Origin: Streptomyces sp. ISL-43
Lineage (GTDB): Bacteria > Actinomycetota > Actinomycetes > Streptomycetales > Streptomycetaceae
NCBI RefSeq assembly: GCF_018614195.1
Contig: NZ_JAGGOT010000019.1
Location: forward strand, 62,001 to 126,000
DNA: 64,000 nucleotides
Reading direction: 5' to 3'
The position numbers and the translations under genes are program-made. The first letter of the stretch is position 1; every line of letters begins with the position of its first letter. Below, in pieces: positions 16,924 through 28,028 of the stretch. Under the pieces are notes generated by a model, which worked only from the letters and a program-made list of their open reading frames with translations, had not been told where the DNA came from and did not search any database.

Positions 16924-18369
16924 TCAGACCGCCGGGGCCGGGTAGGTCGGGTACTCCACGCCGGAGACGTACTGGACGACCCGGATGACCTGGCACGAGT
17001 AGCCGAACTCGTTGTCGTACCAGAGGTAGAGGATCGCGTTGTCCCCGTCGACCTTGGTCGCGCCGGCGTCGACGATCGAGGCGTGACGCGAGCCGATGAA
17101 GTCGCTGGAGACCGCGTCGGGCGCGGTGGTGAAGTCGATCTGGCGCTTGAGCGGCGAGGTCAGCGACACGTCGCGGAGGTACTCGAGCACCTCGTCGCGG
17201 GTGGTCTCGCGGCCCAGGCGCAGGCTGAGGATCGCGATCGAGACGTCCGGCACCGGGACGCGGATCGAGCTGCCGCTGATCGGCGCCTTGAGGTCCGGCA
17301 GCGCCTTGGCGACGGCGGAGGCGGCACCGGTCTCGGTCATGACCATGTTGAGCGGCGCGGAGCGGCCGCGCCGGTCGGCGCTGTGGTAATTGTCCAGCAG
17401 GTTCTGGTCGTTGGTGAACGAGTGGACGGTCTCCACGTGGCCGCGCAGAACGCCGTACTCGTCCGCCATCGCCTTGAGCGGCGGGACGATCGCGTTGGTG
17501 GTGCAGGAGGCGCAGGACAGGATCTGCTCGTCCGGCTTGATCGTGTCGTGGTTCACACCGTGCACGATGTTCGGGACGTCGCCCTTGCCGGGAGCCGTCA
17601 GGACGACCTTGTCGACACCGGGGCGCAGGTGCTTGGACAGACCCTCGCGGTCGCGCCACTTGCCGGTGTTGTCGATCAGGATGGCGTCCTTGATGCCGTA
17701 CGCCGTGTAGTCGACCTCGGACGGGTCGTTGGCGTAGATCACCTTGATCTCGTTGCCGTTGGCGATGATCGTGCTGGTCGCCTCGTCCACGGTGATCGTG
17801 CCCTGGAACTGGCCGTGGATCGAGTCGCGGCGCAGCAGCGAGGCGCGCTTGACGATGTCCTGGTCGCCGCCCTGGCGGACGACGATGGCACGCAGGCGCA
17901 GGCCGTTGCCGGAGCCGGCCTTCTCGATGAGCAGGCGGGCGACGAGGCGGCCGATGCGGCCGAAGCCGTAGAGGACGACGTCGCGACCCTCGCCGCGCTC
18001 GATCTTGTTGTCACCCGTGGCGCCCGAGACGGCACCGGCGGTGAACTCCTCCACCGACAGGCCGCGGTCGTCAGCGGCGTACGTCGCGGCGAGCATGCCG
18101 ATGTCGATCTGGGAGGGACCGAGGTCGAGCGAGGTGAGGGCCTGCAGGAACGGCAGCGTCTCGGTGACCGAGAGCTCCTCACCGGCGATCTGGCGGGCGA
18201 ATCGGTGGGTCTTGAGGATGCTGACCACCGACTTGTTCACCAAGGAGCGGCTGTGGAGCAGGATCGTGACGTCCCGCTCCCTGTGCAGCTTCCCGATGAT
18301 CGGGATCATCGACTCCGCGATCTTCTCGCGGTTCTTCCACTCGGTGAACGAGTCGTCATTGACAGTCAC
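16924..18369 (-). CDS. gap: Glyceraldehyde-3-phosphate dehydrogenase, long actinobacterial form
   Basis: 481 residues, longer than the usual 335 by an N-terminal extension of about 125 residues seen in a distinct actinobacterial group. The NAD-binding motif YGFGRIGR is at 134-141 and the catalytic cysteine Cys289 lies in SCASCTTNA, followed by VHSFTNDQ as in GAPDH. The second residue of the active-site motif is Cys where most GAPDHs have Asn (SNASCTTN). Start is GTG at 18369 with GAAAGA upstream. A paralogue with normal length is expected elsewhere in the genome; this copy may have an anaplerotic or gluconeogenic role. Confidence 0.93.
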   Translation of the reverse strand: MTVNDDSFTEWKNREKIAESMIPIIGKLHRERDVTILLHSRSLVNKSVVSILKTHRFARQIAGEELSVTETLPFLQALTSLDLGPSQIDIGMLAATYAADDRGLSVEEFTAGAVSGATGDNKIERGEGRDVVLYGFGRIGRLVARLLIEKAGSGNGLRLRAIVVRQGGDQDIVKRASLLRRDSIHGQFQGTITVDEATSTIIANGNEIKVIYANDPSEVDYTAYGIKDAILIDNTGKWRDREGLSKHLRPGVDKVVLTAPGKGDVPNIVHGVNHDTIKPDEQILSCASCTTNAIVPPLKAMADEYGVLRGHVETVHSFTNDQNLLDNYHSADRRGRSAPLNMVMTETGAASAVAKALPDLKAPISGSSIRVPVPDVSIAILSLRLGRETTRDEVLEYLRDVSLTSPLKRQIDFTTAPDAVSSDFIGSRHASIVDAGATKVDGDNAILYLWYDNEFGYSCQVIRVVQYVSGVEYPTYPAPAV

Positions 18370-18400
18370 AGATTTGTCTTTCGAGCTAGGCGGCGCTCAT

Positions 18401-18431
18401 ATGCTAACCCGCGGTCGTGTTGACCCTTCAA
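18401..18431 (-). promoter_or_regulatory. Possible gap promoter
   Basis: Minus strand TTGAAG (18431-18426), 19 bases, TAGCAT (18406-18401), about 32 bases before the GTG start. The spacer is long by one or two bases, so confidence is modest. Confidence 0.35.
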
Positions 18432-18450
18432 GCACCCCCTGAGCAGGGCT

Positions 18451-19164
18451 TCACCCCTCGGCACGCTGAGTGACCGGAGCGCTGCTCTCGTCGCCGAGGA
18501 ACTCGTACCAGCGGCGCTGGAGGCACAGGTAGCGGGTGTCGGCCTCGGCCAGGGCCAGGAAGGAGTCGACCGTGTCGCCCAGCCGCTCGCGCAGGCCCGG
18601 CTCGGTCAGCTCGCCGTCGTCGCCGAAGGCGGAGTGCGCCGCGGCGAGGCTGAACATGTCGGGGTAGACCCGGGCGCCCAGGTGTTCCAGCGGCACGCGC
18701 AGCGCCCACAGCCCGCGGTTGCCGCCGACCATCGACGGGGAGGCGGACACCAGCAGCGTCTGCTTGTCCTTGAAGGGCTGCGGCCGGAACCGCGAGACCC
18801 AGTCGACGGCGTTCTTCACCACGCCGGGCACGGAGGCGTTGTACTCGGGCGAGGCGATGACGAGGGCCTGGGCCGCCAGCAGCCGTTCGCGCAGCGCGGC
18901 CGCCCCGGCCGGCGGGCCCTCGGCCGCCTCGGTGTCGCCGTCGTAGGTGGGCATCGTGAAGTCCCCGATCCGGGCGAGGTCCACGACGGCGCCCGAGCGC
19001 TCGACCTGTCCGGCGACGAGGGCGGCGAGCCGGGTGTTCACGGAGCCCTCGCGGGAGGACCCCGAGAGGACGAGGACCCGCAGCGCTCCCGGTCCGGTGG
19101 TGATGTTCAGGTTGTCCGGGTCGGCGGGCCCGGTCGGGTTGTTCGCGTTGGTCGCATCGGTCAC
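18451..19164 (-). CDS. NADPH-dependent FMN reductase
   Basis: 237 residues with a flavodoxin-like fold. The phosphate-binding loop VLVLSGSSREGSVNTRLA and the second motif VIASPEYNASVPGVVKNAVDW are hallmarks of the NAD(P)H:FMN reductase / chromate-quinone reductase family, and VSASPSMVGGNRG follows as in relatives. It would supply reduced FMN or reduce quinones in the cytoplasm. The first 30 residues (Asn/Pro/Asp rich) look like a variable N-terminal tail, so the true start may be slightly downstream. Confidence 0.9.
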   Translation of the reverse strand: MTDATNANNPTGPADPDNLNITTGPGALRVLVLSGSSREGSVNTRLAALVAGQVERSGAVVDLARIGDFTMPTYDGDTEAAEGPPAGAAALRERLLAAQALVIASPEYNASVPGVVKNAVDWVSRFRPQPFKDKQTLLVSASPSMVGGNRGLWALRVPLEHLGARVYPDMFSLAAAHSAFGDDGELTEPGLRERLGDTVDSFLALAEADTRYLCLQRRWYEFLGDESSAPVTQRAEG

Positions 19165-19242
19165 GTGCGGGACCGTACGGGACCCTGCGGGACCTCGGCC
19201 GCCCGCCCGCGCCGGGCCGCACGGGCTGTCACCCGGACGGGG

Positions 19243-20010
19243 TCAGTTGGCGCCCCAGCCACCGTCCAGGGGGAGGGAGGAGCCGGTGACGTAGCCGGTG
19301 TGCGGTCCGCACAGCCAGACGGCGGCCGCGGCGACCTCCTCGGGCTCGATGAGCCGCTTGATCGGCGAGCGGGTCAGCAGCACCTCGGAGAGGACATCGC
19401 CCGCGGCGATCCCGTGCGCGGCGGCCTGGTCCAGGATCTGCCCCTCGACCAGCGGGGTGCGGACGTAGCCCGGATTGATGCAGTTGCTGGTCACGCCGTA
19501 CGGAGCCCCCTCGATCGCCGCGACCTTGCTGAGCCCCTCCAGCCCGTGCTTGGCCGCGACGTAGGCCGATTTGTACGCGCTGGCGCGCAGCCCGTGGACG
19601 CTCGAGATGTTGACCACCCGGCCCCAGCCGGCGGCGTACATGTGCGGCAGCACGCGGCGCAGCAGGAGGAAGGGCGCGGTGACCATCACCTGCTGGATCA
19701 AGGCGAAGCGCTCGGGCGGGAACTCGGTGATCGGGGCGACGTGCTGCAGTCCGGCGCTGTTGACCAGGATGTCGACGGCGCCGGGCAGCTCCCCGATGGC
19801 GGCGGGATCGGCCAGGTCGGCGACGTGGGCGTGCCCGCCGACGAGGCCGGCGACGGCCTTGGCCGCCGCCGCGTCGATGTCGACCACGTGCACCGTGGCC
19901 CCGGCCGCGGCCAGGGCCACGGCGCACGCCCGGCCGATGCCGCTGCCGCCGCCCGTCACCAGGGCGACGCGCTCCCGAAGCGGCGTGGGGGAAGGAAGTT
20001 CGCTCGTCAT
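19243..20010 (-). CDS. 3-hydroxybutyrate dehydrogenase (SDR)
   Basis: 255 residues, classical short-chain dehydrogenase. The NAD motif TGGGSGIG is at 19-26, the catalytic triad is Ser137 (NISSVHG), Tyr150 and Lys154 (YKSAYVAAKHG). SVHGLRASAYKSAYVAAKHG is characteristic of D-3-hydroxybutyrate dehydrogenases, which convert 3-hydroxybutyrate to acetoacetate with NAD. The neighbours upstream on the same strand are a secreted oligomer-hydrolase-like enzyme, a PHB depolymerase and a 3-oxoacid CoA-transferase, exactly the steps before and after this one. The three-gene spacing is loose, so they may be separate transcripts. Confidence 0.9.
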   Translation of the reverse strand: MTSELPSPTPLRERVALVTGGGSGIGRACAVALAAAGATVHVVDIDAAAAKAVAGLVGGHAHVADLADPAAIGELPGAVDILVNSAGLQHVAPITEFPPERFALIQQVMVTAPFLLLRRVLPHMYAAGWGRVVNISSVHGLRASAYKSAYVAAKHGLEGLSKVAAIEGAPYGVTSNCINPGYVRTPLVEGQILDQAAAHGIAAGDVLSEVLLTRSPIKRLIEPEEVAAAAVWLCGPHTGYVTGSSLPLDGGWGAN

Positions 20011-20181
20011 GGCTCGAAGCGTAGGCAGGGGCCGGGGTGGCGCCCACGGTGTCGCGCTCCATACTCGCCGCCGCGGGTATGGAGGCGATCACCATGCGGG
20101 GCGCGCGCCGTCGGCGGCCGGCCCCCGGCGGCCGCCGCCGAGCCCGGTGGCCGGGCCCCGGTCGTCAGACGTCGTCAGGCG

Positions 20182-21618
20182 TCAGGCGTCGAGCGGACAG
20201 CTGGTCAGCAGGGTCGCCGGATCGGCCGCGGGATCCCTGGGGACGGTGTGGCCGAGCGGCGGCCGCACCCCGCGCCCGATCCAGTCCTCCAACGCGGTGA
20301 AGGCGGCGCGGTGGCAGGGCGTGAGGGGGCGCAGCCGGTCGGGGAAGGCGTCAACGAGCGAGTCCACGTGGGTGCCGCCCTCGATGCGGTAGTAGCGCAG
20401 CAGGGCGCCCCGGCCGGCACGCCGCACCATGTCGGCGTAGACGTCGGAGTCCTGGCTGATGGGGAGCAGGACGTCGAGGGTGCCGTGCAGGGTGATCAGG
20501 GGTTTGCCGATGCGGCCGGTGAGCGCGGTCTTCGCGACGGCGCGGCGGACTTCGGCGGGCCGCTCCGCATAGGCGTAGTCGGCATCACAGGCGGGAGTGC
20601 CGGGCGTGCAGAACGGGGTCCCGGCCTCGGTGGGACCGTCGAAGCCCGGATCGAACTCCTCGCGGTAGATCCGCTGGGTGAGGTCCCAGTAGTACGCGTG
20701 GTGGAAGGGCCACAGGAACTCCGACCCGGCCGGGTAGCCGGCTGCGAGCAGCCGGGCGTGGGCCTGCTCCGCGTCCGGGCCGCCGGCCGCGTAGCGGGGG
20801 TAGGCGGCCAGCGCCGGGGGCAGGAACGTGAGCAGGTTCGGGCCCTCGGCCCGCCACAGGGTGCCCTCCCAGTCGACCCCGCCGTCGTACAGCTCCGGAT
20901 GGTTCTCCAGCTGCCAGCGCACCAGGTAGCCGCCGTTGGACATGCCGGTGGCGAGGGTGCGGGACGGGGCCCGGTGGTAGCGCTGCGCGACGACCGCGCG
21001 GGCTGCCCGGGTGAGCTGGGTGACCCGGGTGTTCCACTCGGCGACGGCGTCGCCGGGCGCCTGCCCGTCCCGGTGGAAGGCGGTCCCGGTGTTGCCCTTG
21101 TCGGTGGCGGCGAAGGCGTAGCCGCGCGAGAGCACCCAGTCGCCGATGGCCCGGTCGTTGGCGTACTGCTCGCGCACGCCGGGGGAGCCGGCGACGACGA
21201 GCCCGCCGTTCCAGTGGTCGGGCAGCCGGATCACGAACTGCGCGTCGTGGTTCCAGCCGTGATTGGTGTTGCCCGTGGAGGCGGCGGCCCGGGTGTCGGG
21301 GAAGTAGCCGTCGATCTGGATGCCGGGCACCCCGGTGGGGACGGCGAGGTCCTTGGGGGTGAGGCCGGCCCAGTCGGCGGGGTCCGTATGACCGGAGGCC
21401 ACCGTCCCGGCCGTCGTCAGCTCCTCCAGACAGTCGGCCTGCTGGCGCTCGGCGCCCGGTACCCGCAGGTGGGCGCGGCGGGCGCAGTGCGCGTCGGCCC
21501 CTGCGGCGCCGGCCGGGGGCGCGGTGGCCGTGAGCAGGGCCGATACGACGGCCGTTGCGGCGACGGCGCGGATGGCGGCTTTGGCGCGGGTGGTCGAGGA
21601 ACGGGTGGCCGGTGGCAT
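20182..21618 (-). CDS. Secreted alpha/beta hydrolase, 3-hydroxybutyrate-oligomer-hydrolase/tannase-like
   Basis: 478 residues from the ATG at 21618, which has GGAGG 7 bases upstream. Residues 1-42 are a signal peptide (AKAAIRAVAATAVVSALLTA, cleavage near AGAAG). The nucleophile is Ser227 in GMSNGGY; a C-terminal GKPLITLHGTLDVLLP strand and GGTHVD provide the acid and histidine. Six or more cysteines suit disulfides. The combination with a downstream 3-hydroxybutyrate dehydrogenase and an upstream PHB depolymerase suggests hydrolysis of 3-hydroxybutyrate oligomers to monomers; a tannase-like esterase is the main alternative. Confidence 0.75.
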   Translation of the reverse strand: MPPATRSSTTRAKAAIRAVAATAVVSALLTATAPPAGAAGADAHCARRAHLRVPGAERQQADCLEELTTAGTVASGHTDPADWAGLTPKDLAVPTGVPGIQIDGYFPDTRAAASTGNTNHGWNHDAQFVIRLPDHWNGGLVVAGSPGVREQYANDRAIGDWVLSRGYAFAATDKGNTGTAFHRDGQAPGDAVAEWNTRVTQLTRAARAVVAQRYHRAPSRTLATGMSNGGYLVRWQLENHPELYDGGVDWEGTLWRAEGPNLLTFLPPALAAYPRYAAGGPDAEQAHARLLAAGYPAGSEFLWPFHHAYYWDLTQRIYREEFDPGFDGPTEAGTPFCTPGTPACDADYAYAERPAEVRRAVAKTALTGRIGKPLITLHGTLDVLLPISQDSDVYADMVRRAGRGALLRYYRIEGGTHVDSLVDAFPDRLRPLTPCHRAAFTALEDWIGRGVRPPLGHTVPRDPAADPATLLTSCPLDA

Positions 21619-21769
21619 CGAGGAGCCTCCAGAAGACGGCGGGACGGGGGACTGGCCGGAGGCTACGGGCGGCCGCCCCGGTGCCGACACGGCTGCGCCC
21701 GCCATGTTCGCGGCCGCCCCGGTGGGGACGGCCGCCATGGCGGGCGCGTGAGGATGCGTGGCCGGGTCC

Positions 21770-23287
21770 CTACGGGCAGCCGGCGCCGGCGATGACGAAG
21801 TAGCCCGCGGGTGCCTCCTTCAGCGTGTGCGTGACGAAGACGTTGTAGAGGCCCATGTCCTGGTGCGAGCCCTTGGCGTAGGCATGGCTCCCGTCGGTCG
21901 TCGCCCGTCCCGCCCGCACCTGCTGGTAGTTGTTCGCGGTCCAGCACGCCGCGGCCGCGCCGGTCGTGCTCACGGCGACCGGCGCCGAGCGGACGCCCGC
22001 CGTCCCCGCGCCGTCGCGGGCCGCCACGGTGTAGGTGTGGCTCGTCCCGGGAGCGAGCCCGGTGTCCTTGTACGGAGGCGCGGCGGGATTGGCCACCTGG
22101 GTCCCGTCCCGGTACAACACGTAGTCGGCGGCGCCCGGAACGGGGGTCCAGGACAGGGTGACGCTCGTATCGTCGGTGCCGGTCGCGGCGAGGCCGGTGG
22201 GAGCCGGCAGGGTCCCGGGGCCGGGCCCGGGACCGGCCCCGTCGAGGCCGAAGAACCGCGTGATCCAGTCGCTGGAGCAGATCGAGGCGATGAAGTTGGC
22301 GGTCCCGGTACGGCCGCACTGGCCGGGACCCGTCCCGGGGTCGACCGGGGTGCCGTGGCCGATGCCGGGGACGCGGTTCACCTCGACGGCCACCGTGCCG
22401 TCCCCGGCGAGGTACTCCTCGTGGCGGGTGGCGTCCGGGCCGATGGATGTCGTGCGGTCCGGGGTCGTGGTCAGGCCGTGCAGCGCGGTCCACTGGTCGC
22501 GCAGCTCGTCGGCGTTGCGCGGCACCACCTTCGGGTCCTGGTCGCCGTGCCAGACGGCCAGCCGCGGCCAGGGGCCGGTCCACGACGGGTACGCGTCGCG
22601 CACACGCTGCGCCCACACCGCCGGGCTGCGGTCCACGCCCGGGCTCATGCAGGCGAGTGCGCCGGTGTCCTTGGTGCAGTCGTAGGGCAGTCCGGCGATC
22701 ACGGCCCCCGCCGCGAACACGTCCGGGTAGGTCGCGAGCATCACCGAGGTCATGGCGCCACCCGCCGACAGGCCGGTGACGAACGTGCGGGCGGGGTCGG
22801 CGCCGTAGGCCGAAGCCGCGTAGGCGGCCATCTGCCGGATCGAGGCGGCCTCGCCCTGGCCGCGCCGGTTGTCCGTCGACTGGAACCAGTTGAAGCACTG
22901 GCTGATGTTGTTCGCCGAGGTCGTCTCCGCGAACACCAGCAGGAATCCTCGCCGGTCGGCGAATTCGGTCAGCCCCGAATTGTCGGCGTAGATCTGGGCG
23001 CTCTGGGTGCATCCGTGCAGCGCGACCACCACGGGCGGCCGGGCCGGGAGAGTCGCGGGCCGGTAGACGTACATGTTCAGCGTGCCCGGATTGGCCCCGA
23101 AGTCGGCGATCCGCTCCAGGGAGACGGCGGCGCGGGCGGGGGAGGCGGGCCCGGCCAGGACCCCGCCGACGGCCAGGAGCACGAGCGCGAGCAGTCGTAC
23201 GAGGGCCCGGCGCGGGCGCGGAGGCCGCCGGAGGGGTTCACGGGGCACGGCGCTCTGAGTTCCGGATGGTCTGCGGTGCGATGACAT
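21770..23287 (-). CDS. Secreted poly(3-hydroxybutyrate) depolymerase-type esterase with FnIII linker
   Basis: 505 residues: signal peptide (about 1-53, Arg-rich start then LLALVLLAVGGVLAG), catalytic domain of the esterase-PHB type (55-340), a fibronectin type III linker (about 350-440, SVTLSWTPVPGAADYVLYRDG) and a short C-terminal Cys-containing domain (450-505) that probably binds the polymer. The oxyanion motif LHGCTQ is at 90-95 and the nucleophile Ser174 lies in GLSAGG; histidine in GIGHGTP. This is the layout of extracellular type-2 short-chain PHA depolymerases. Feruloyl or acetylxylan esterases share the fold, but the neighbouring 3-hydroxybutyrate genes favour PHB. Confidence 0.85.
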   Translation of the reverse strand: MSSHRRPSGTQSAVPREPLRRPPRPRRALVRLLALVLLAVGGVLAGPASPARAAVSLERIADFGANPGTLNMYVYRPATLPARPPVVVALHGCTQSAQIYADNSGLTEFADRRGFLLVFAETTSANNISQCFNWFQSTDNRRGQGEAASIRQMAAYAASAYGADPARTFVTGLSAGGAMTSVMLATYPDVFAAGAVIAGLPYDCTKDTGALACMSPGVDRSPAVWAQRVRDAYPSWTGPWPRLAVWHGDQDPKVVPRNADELRDQWTALHGLTTTPDRTTSIGPDATRHEEYLAGDGTVAVEVNRVPGIGHGTPVDPGTGPGQCGRTGTANFIASICSSDWITRFFGLDGAGPGPGPGTLPAPTGLAATGTDDTSVTLSWTPVPGAADYVLYRDGTQVANPAAPPYKDTGLAPGTSHTYTVAARDGAGTAGVRSAPVAVSTTGAAAACWTANNYQQVRAGRATTDGSHAYAKGSHQDMGLYNVFVTHTLKEAPAGYFVIAGAGCP

Positions 23288-23440
23288 GGCGGCTCCACGG
23301 GGTGACGGCCACCGCGGGCCGGCGGCTCGCGGTGGCCGTCACCGTAGGAGGGCCCTTACCAGCGGGGACATGGCGCGGACCGACACAATCGAGCCGTCGG
23401 TTGGCGGATCCGCCAGGGTTGCGCGGACGTCCCCGGGTTG

Positions 23441-24124
23441 CTAACCGGAAACCGCCGCGCCCGGCTCCGCGCCCAGTCCCGTGCCCGGCTCCGCGGGCAC
23501 CGTCAGCTCGGCTCCCGTCGCCGCGCGGACCTCCTCCACCGAGACCCCGAGGGCGAGTTCGCGGAGCAGGAACCCCGCCGGGGTGATGTCGAGGACCGCG
23601 AGATCGGTGATCACCCGCTGGACGACGGCCCGGCCGGTCAACGGCAGCGAGCACCGCTCCACGAGCTTCGGCGTGCCGTCCTTCGCCGTGTGCTCCATGA
23701 GCACGATCACCCTGCGCGCGCCGTGCACCAGGTCCATCGCGCCGCCCATCCCCTTGACCATCTTCCCGGGGATCATCCAGTTGGCCAGGTCGCCCGAGGC
23801 GGACACCTGCATCGCGCCCAGCACGGCGGCGTCGATGTGCCCGCCGCGGATCATGCCGAAGGACAGCGCTGAGTCGAAGTACGACGCCCCGGCCCGGACC
23901 GTGACCGTCTCCTTGCCCGCGTTGATCAGGTCCGGGTCCACCTCGCCGGCGGCCGGGTAGGGGCCCACGCCGAGGATCCCGTTCTCCGACTGGAGCACCA
24001 CCTCGACGCCCGGCGGCAGGTGGTTGGGGATCAGGGTCGGCAGCCCGATCCCCAGGTTCACGTACGTACCGTCCGCCAGCTCACGGGCGGCGCGGGCCGC
24101 CATCTGCTCACGCGTCAGAGCCAT
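23441..24124 (-). CDS. scoB: 3-oxoacid CoA-transferase, subunit B
   Basis: 227 residues. The active-site glutamate is Glu47 in [10 protein letters not shown], the signature of class I CoA-transferase beta chains; [18 protein letters not shown] and [15 protein letters not shown] follow as in ScoB/PcaJ. With subunit A, whose stop codon is one base upstream, it moves CoA from succinyl-CoA to acetoacetate (or 3-oxoadipate). The position beside PHB and 3-hydroxybutyrate genes favours acetoacetate. The Pro/Gly-rich tail is not conserved. Confidence 0.92.
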   Translation of the reverse strand: MALTREQMAARAARELADGTYVNLGIGLPTLIPNHLPPGVEVVLQSENGILGVGPYPAAGEVDPDLINAGKETVTVRAGASYFDSALSFGMIRGGHIDAAVLGAMQVSASGDLANWMIPGKMVKGMGGAMDLVHGARRVIVLMEHTAKDGTPKLVERCSLPLTGRAVVQRVITDLAVLDITPAGFLLRELALGVSVEEVRAATGAELTVPAEPGTGLGAEPGAAVSG

Positions 24125-24125
24125 G

Positions 24126-24920
24126 TCACACGCCGCCTTGCTGCTCGGGGAGGAGGGTACGGACCGTGCGGCGCTCCACGCGCCGCTCGGCTGTCGGATC
24201 ACCGGGGTGTACGCGGACCACCCGCTGGACGAAGACGCCCGGCAGGTGCACGGAGTCCGGATCGAGCTCCCCCGGCTCGACCAGCTCCTCCACCTCGGCG
24301 ATGGTGATCCGCCCCGCCATCGCGGCCAGCGGATTGAAGTTGCGCGCCGAGGAGTGGAAGACGAGGTTGCCGAGCCGGTCCCCGGCGGCCGCCCGCACCA
24401 GGGCGAAGTCGGTGGTGATGCCCTCCTCCAGCAGGTACTCACGGCCTGCCCAGCTCCGCAGCTCCTTGGGCGGCGAGGCCACGGCGACGCCCCCGTCGGG
24501 CCGGTAGCGCCACGGCAGCCCGCCTTCCGCGACCTGTGTACCGGCCCCGGCCGGCGTGTAGAACGCCGGGATGCCCGCCCCGCCGGCCCGCAGCCGCTCC
24601 GCGAGCGTGCCCTGCGCGACGAGTTCGACCTCCAGCTCGCCGCTCAGGTACTGCCGGGCGAACTCCTTGTTCTCGCCCACGTACGAGCTGGTCATCCGGG
24701 CGATCCTGCCCGCGCGCAGCAGCAGCCCGAGCCCCCAGTCGTCCACCCCGCAGTTGTTGGAGACCACCTCCAGGGCGACCGCCTCCGCCCGCTCCAGCAG
24801 CGCGCCGATCAGCACACCGGGAACCCCGCACAACCCGAAGCCGCCCACCGCGAGCGAGGCCCCGGCGGAGATGTCCGCCACCGCCAAGGCCGCGCTCGCG
24901 ACCTCCTTGTCCAGCCCCAT
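24126..24920 (-). CDS. scoA: 3-oxoacid CoA-transferase, subunit A
   Basis: 264 residues from ATG 24920, preceded by GAAGGAG. The glycine loop [14 protein letters not shown] (about 24-37) and [14 protein letters not shown] are alpha-chain signatures (PcaI/ScoA). It forms a heterodimer or heterotetramer with the B chain directly downstream (one-base gap TGACATG), so expression is coupled. It starts the metabolic end of the PHB region and is divergent from the lipoprotein gene at 25175. Confidence 0.92.
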   Translation of the reverse strand: MGLDKEVASAALAVADISAGASLAVGGFGLCGVPGVLIGALLERAEAVALEVVSNNCGVDDWGLGLLLRAGRIARMTSSYVGENKEFARQYLSGELEVELVAQGTLAERLRAGGAGIPAFYTPAGAGTQVAEGGLPWRYRPDGGVAVASPPKELRSWAGREYLLEEGITTDFALVRAAAGDRLGNLVFHSSARNFNPLAAMAGRITIAEVEELVEPGELDPDSVHLPGVFVQRVVRVHPGDPTAERRVERRTVRTLLPEQQGGV

Positions 24921-25174
24921 CACATGCTCCTTCGCCCGACCCGTGGCCGCCGGCCACCCGACGGGCCGGTGCGGCCGGGCCGACTCGAACGACCCTAGGA
25001 ACCACCGGCGCGCCCTGGCCATGGCGCCCGCGCACACACCCGGCGGGACCGCTGTGTGGACCCGGCGGCCTGGCGGGAGTGCGGGGTCCCGCGGTTCCCC
25101 GGCGCGGGGAACCGGTGGTCCGGCCGGCGCGTCCCAGCGGAGCCGATCGGCCGCCGAAGCACGAGGGGGAGACC

Positions 25175-25864
25175 ATGAAGAACCGAACCACCCTGAAAAT
25201 CGAGGGAGTCGGGCCCAGGCAGGTGTGCGTGGCGTGGGTCGCGGCGGTGAGCGCCGCCGCACTTCTCACCGGCTGCGGCAGCGCGGTGGGGAGCGACCCG
25301 GTCGGGTCCGGCGGGGAGGCCCGGCCCGCGGCCGCCCTGTCGTGTCCCGTGCTCGACCCCGCCGTGCCGCAGGCGCCGCCGACGCTGATCGACGGCACCC
25401 CGGCCAACACCCCCGAGGCCCAGCGGCTCTCCCAGGCCATCGGCGCCCAGGGAGACGGAGCCTTCGCCGACGTCTACTCCACGCAGATCACCGACCACCC
25501 GGCGGGCCGGGTCGCCCTGTGCGTCACCGATGCGGTCCGCGGCCGCCTCCTCGTGGAGGCCGCGCACGCGGCGGACCCGGGCGCTGACCCGGCCCGCGCG
25601 GACGTGTACGTGAGCCCGTACTCCCGCCGGACCCTCGATGCCGCCGCCGACAAGATCATCGCGCTGAAGGCGGACTTCCCGGTCTACAGCGTCTCCGGCG
25701 GACACGGATCGTCGGTCGAGGTGACCACCAGTCAGGAGGGCGTACGCTCCGCGGAGTTCAAGGAGCGGCTGGAGAAGGCGGCCGGGGGCGTCCCGGTCAC
25801 GGTCAGGAAGGGCGAGGCCGCCCAGCCGCTGGTCGGGGACATGCCGAGGAGCCCCGCGCCCTGA
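25175..25864 (+). CDS. Lipoprotein of unknown function
   Basis: 229 residues. Signal peptide with lipobox LLTGC near residue 34 after a hydrophobic VAWVAAVSAAAL, so the mature protein is anchored to the outer face of the membrane. The mature part has a central region SPYSRRTLDAAADKIIALKA and no recognised domain. GAGGGGGAGACC supplies the ribosome site. Divergent from scoA but without other links to it. Confidence 0.75.
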   Translation: MKNRTTLKIEGVGPRQVCVAWVAAVSAAALLTGCGSAVGSDPVGSGGEARPAAALSCPVLDPAVPQAPPTLIDGTPANTPEAQRLSQAIGAQGDGAFADVYSTQITDHPAGRVALCVTDAVRGRLLVEAAHAADPGADPARADVYVSPYSRRTLDAAADKIIALKADFPVYSVSGGHGSSVEVTTSQEGVRSAEFKERLEKAAGGVPVTVRKGEAAQPLVGDMPRSPAP

Positions 25865-25943
25865 GCGGACCCGAAGCCGCCCGTGCGCACCGCGTGGTGA
25901 CCGGCGCGGCACGGGCCGCGAACGGCCGCGCCGCGCACCGGCA

Positions 25944-27617
<1,674 letters not shown>

Positions 27618-28028
27618 CGGGCTTCCTTACGGGTGTTCGGCCGCACGGGGCGTGGCGGGCTTGCGCAGGGCTCGGCGGCCCCGTGGGGCCGGCGCCCGCG
27701 CCGGGGACGCTACAGCGGCGAGGTCCCGCCCGCGAATGATTTCCGGCGGGCGCCGTCGGGGGGACGGCGCCGAGGCCCCTCCCCGGGCGTCAGCCCTCGC
27801 CCGCCCGTCGCTCCAACGGAGTTGCCACTGCCGAGTTGTGCACACTGAATGTGACGCTGCCTGCCCGGCACGGAGCGCCCGATGGCTGCCTCCTCGTCAC
27901 CTGACTGCTGCTGCTCCTCCTCTCCCGGGCCGGCACCGCCCCCGTTACCGTGTCCCCCGCAGCCGCCACCTCCCGTACCTCCCGCGCCTCCCGTACCTCC
28001 CGCACCTCCGGCAAGGAGTCCTACCCGC
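27618..28028. other. 411-base gap before the ABC ATPase remnant
   Basis: No convincing gene. An AT-richer patch at 27818-27855 includes the palindrome TTGTGCACA and could hold the promoter for the downstream pair. Bases 27960-28015 are short direct repeats of CCTCCCGTA / CCTCCCGCA, making a low-complexity leader. Confidence 0.4.
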
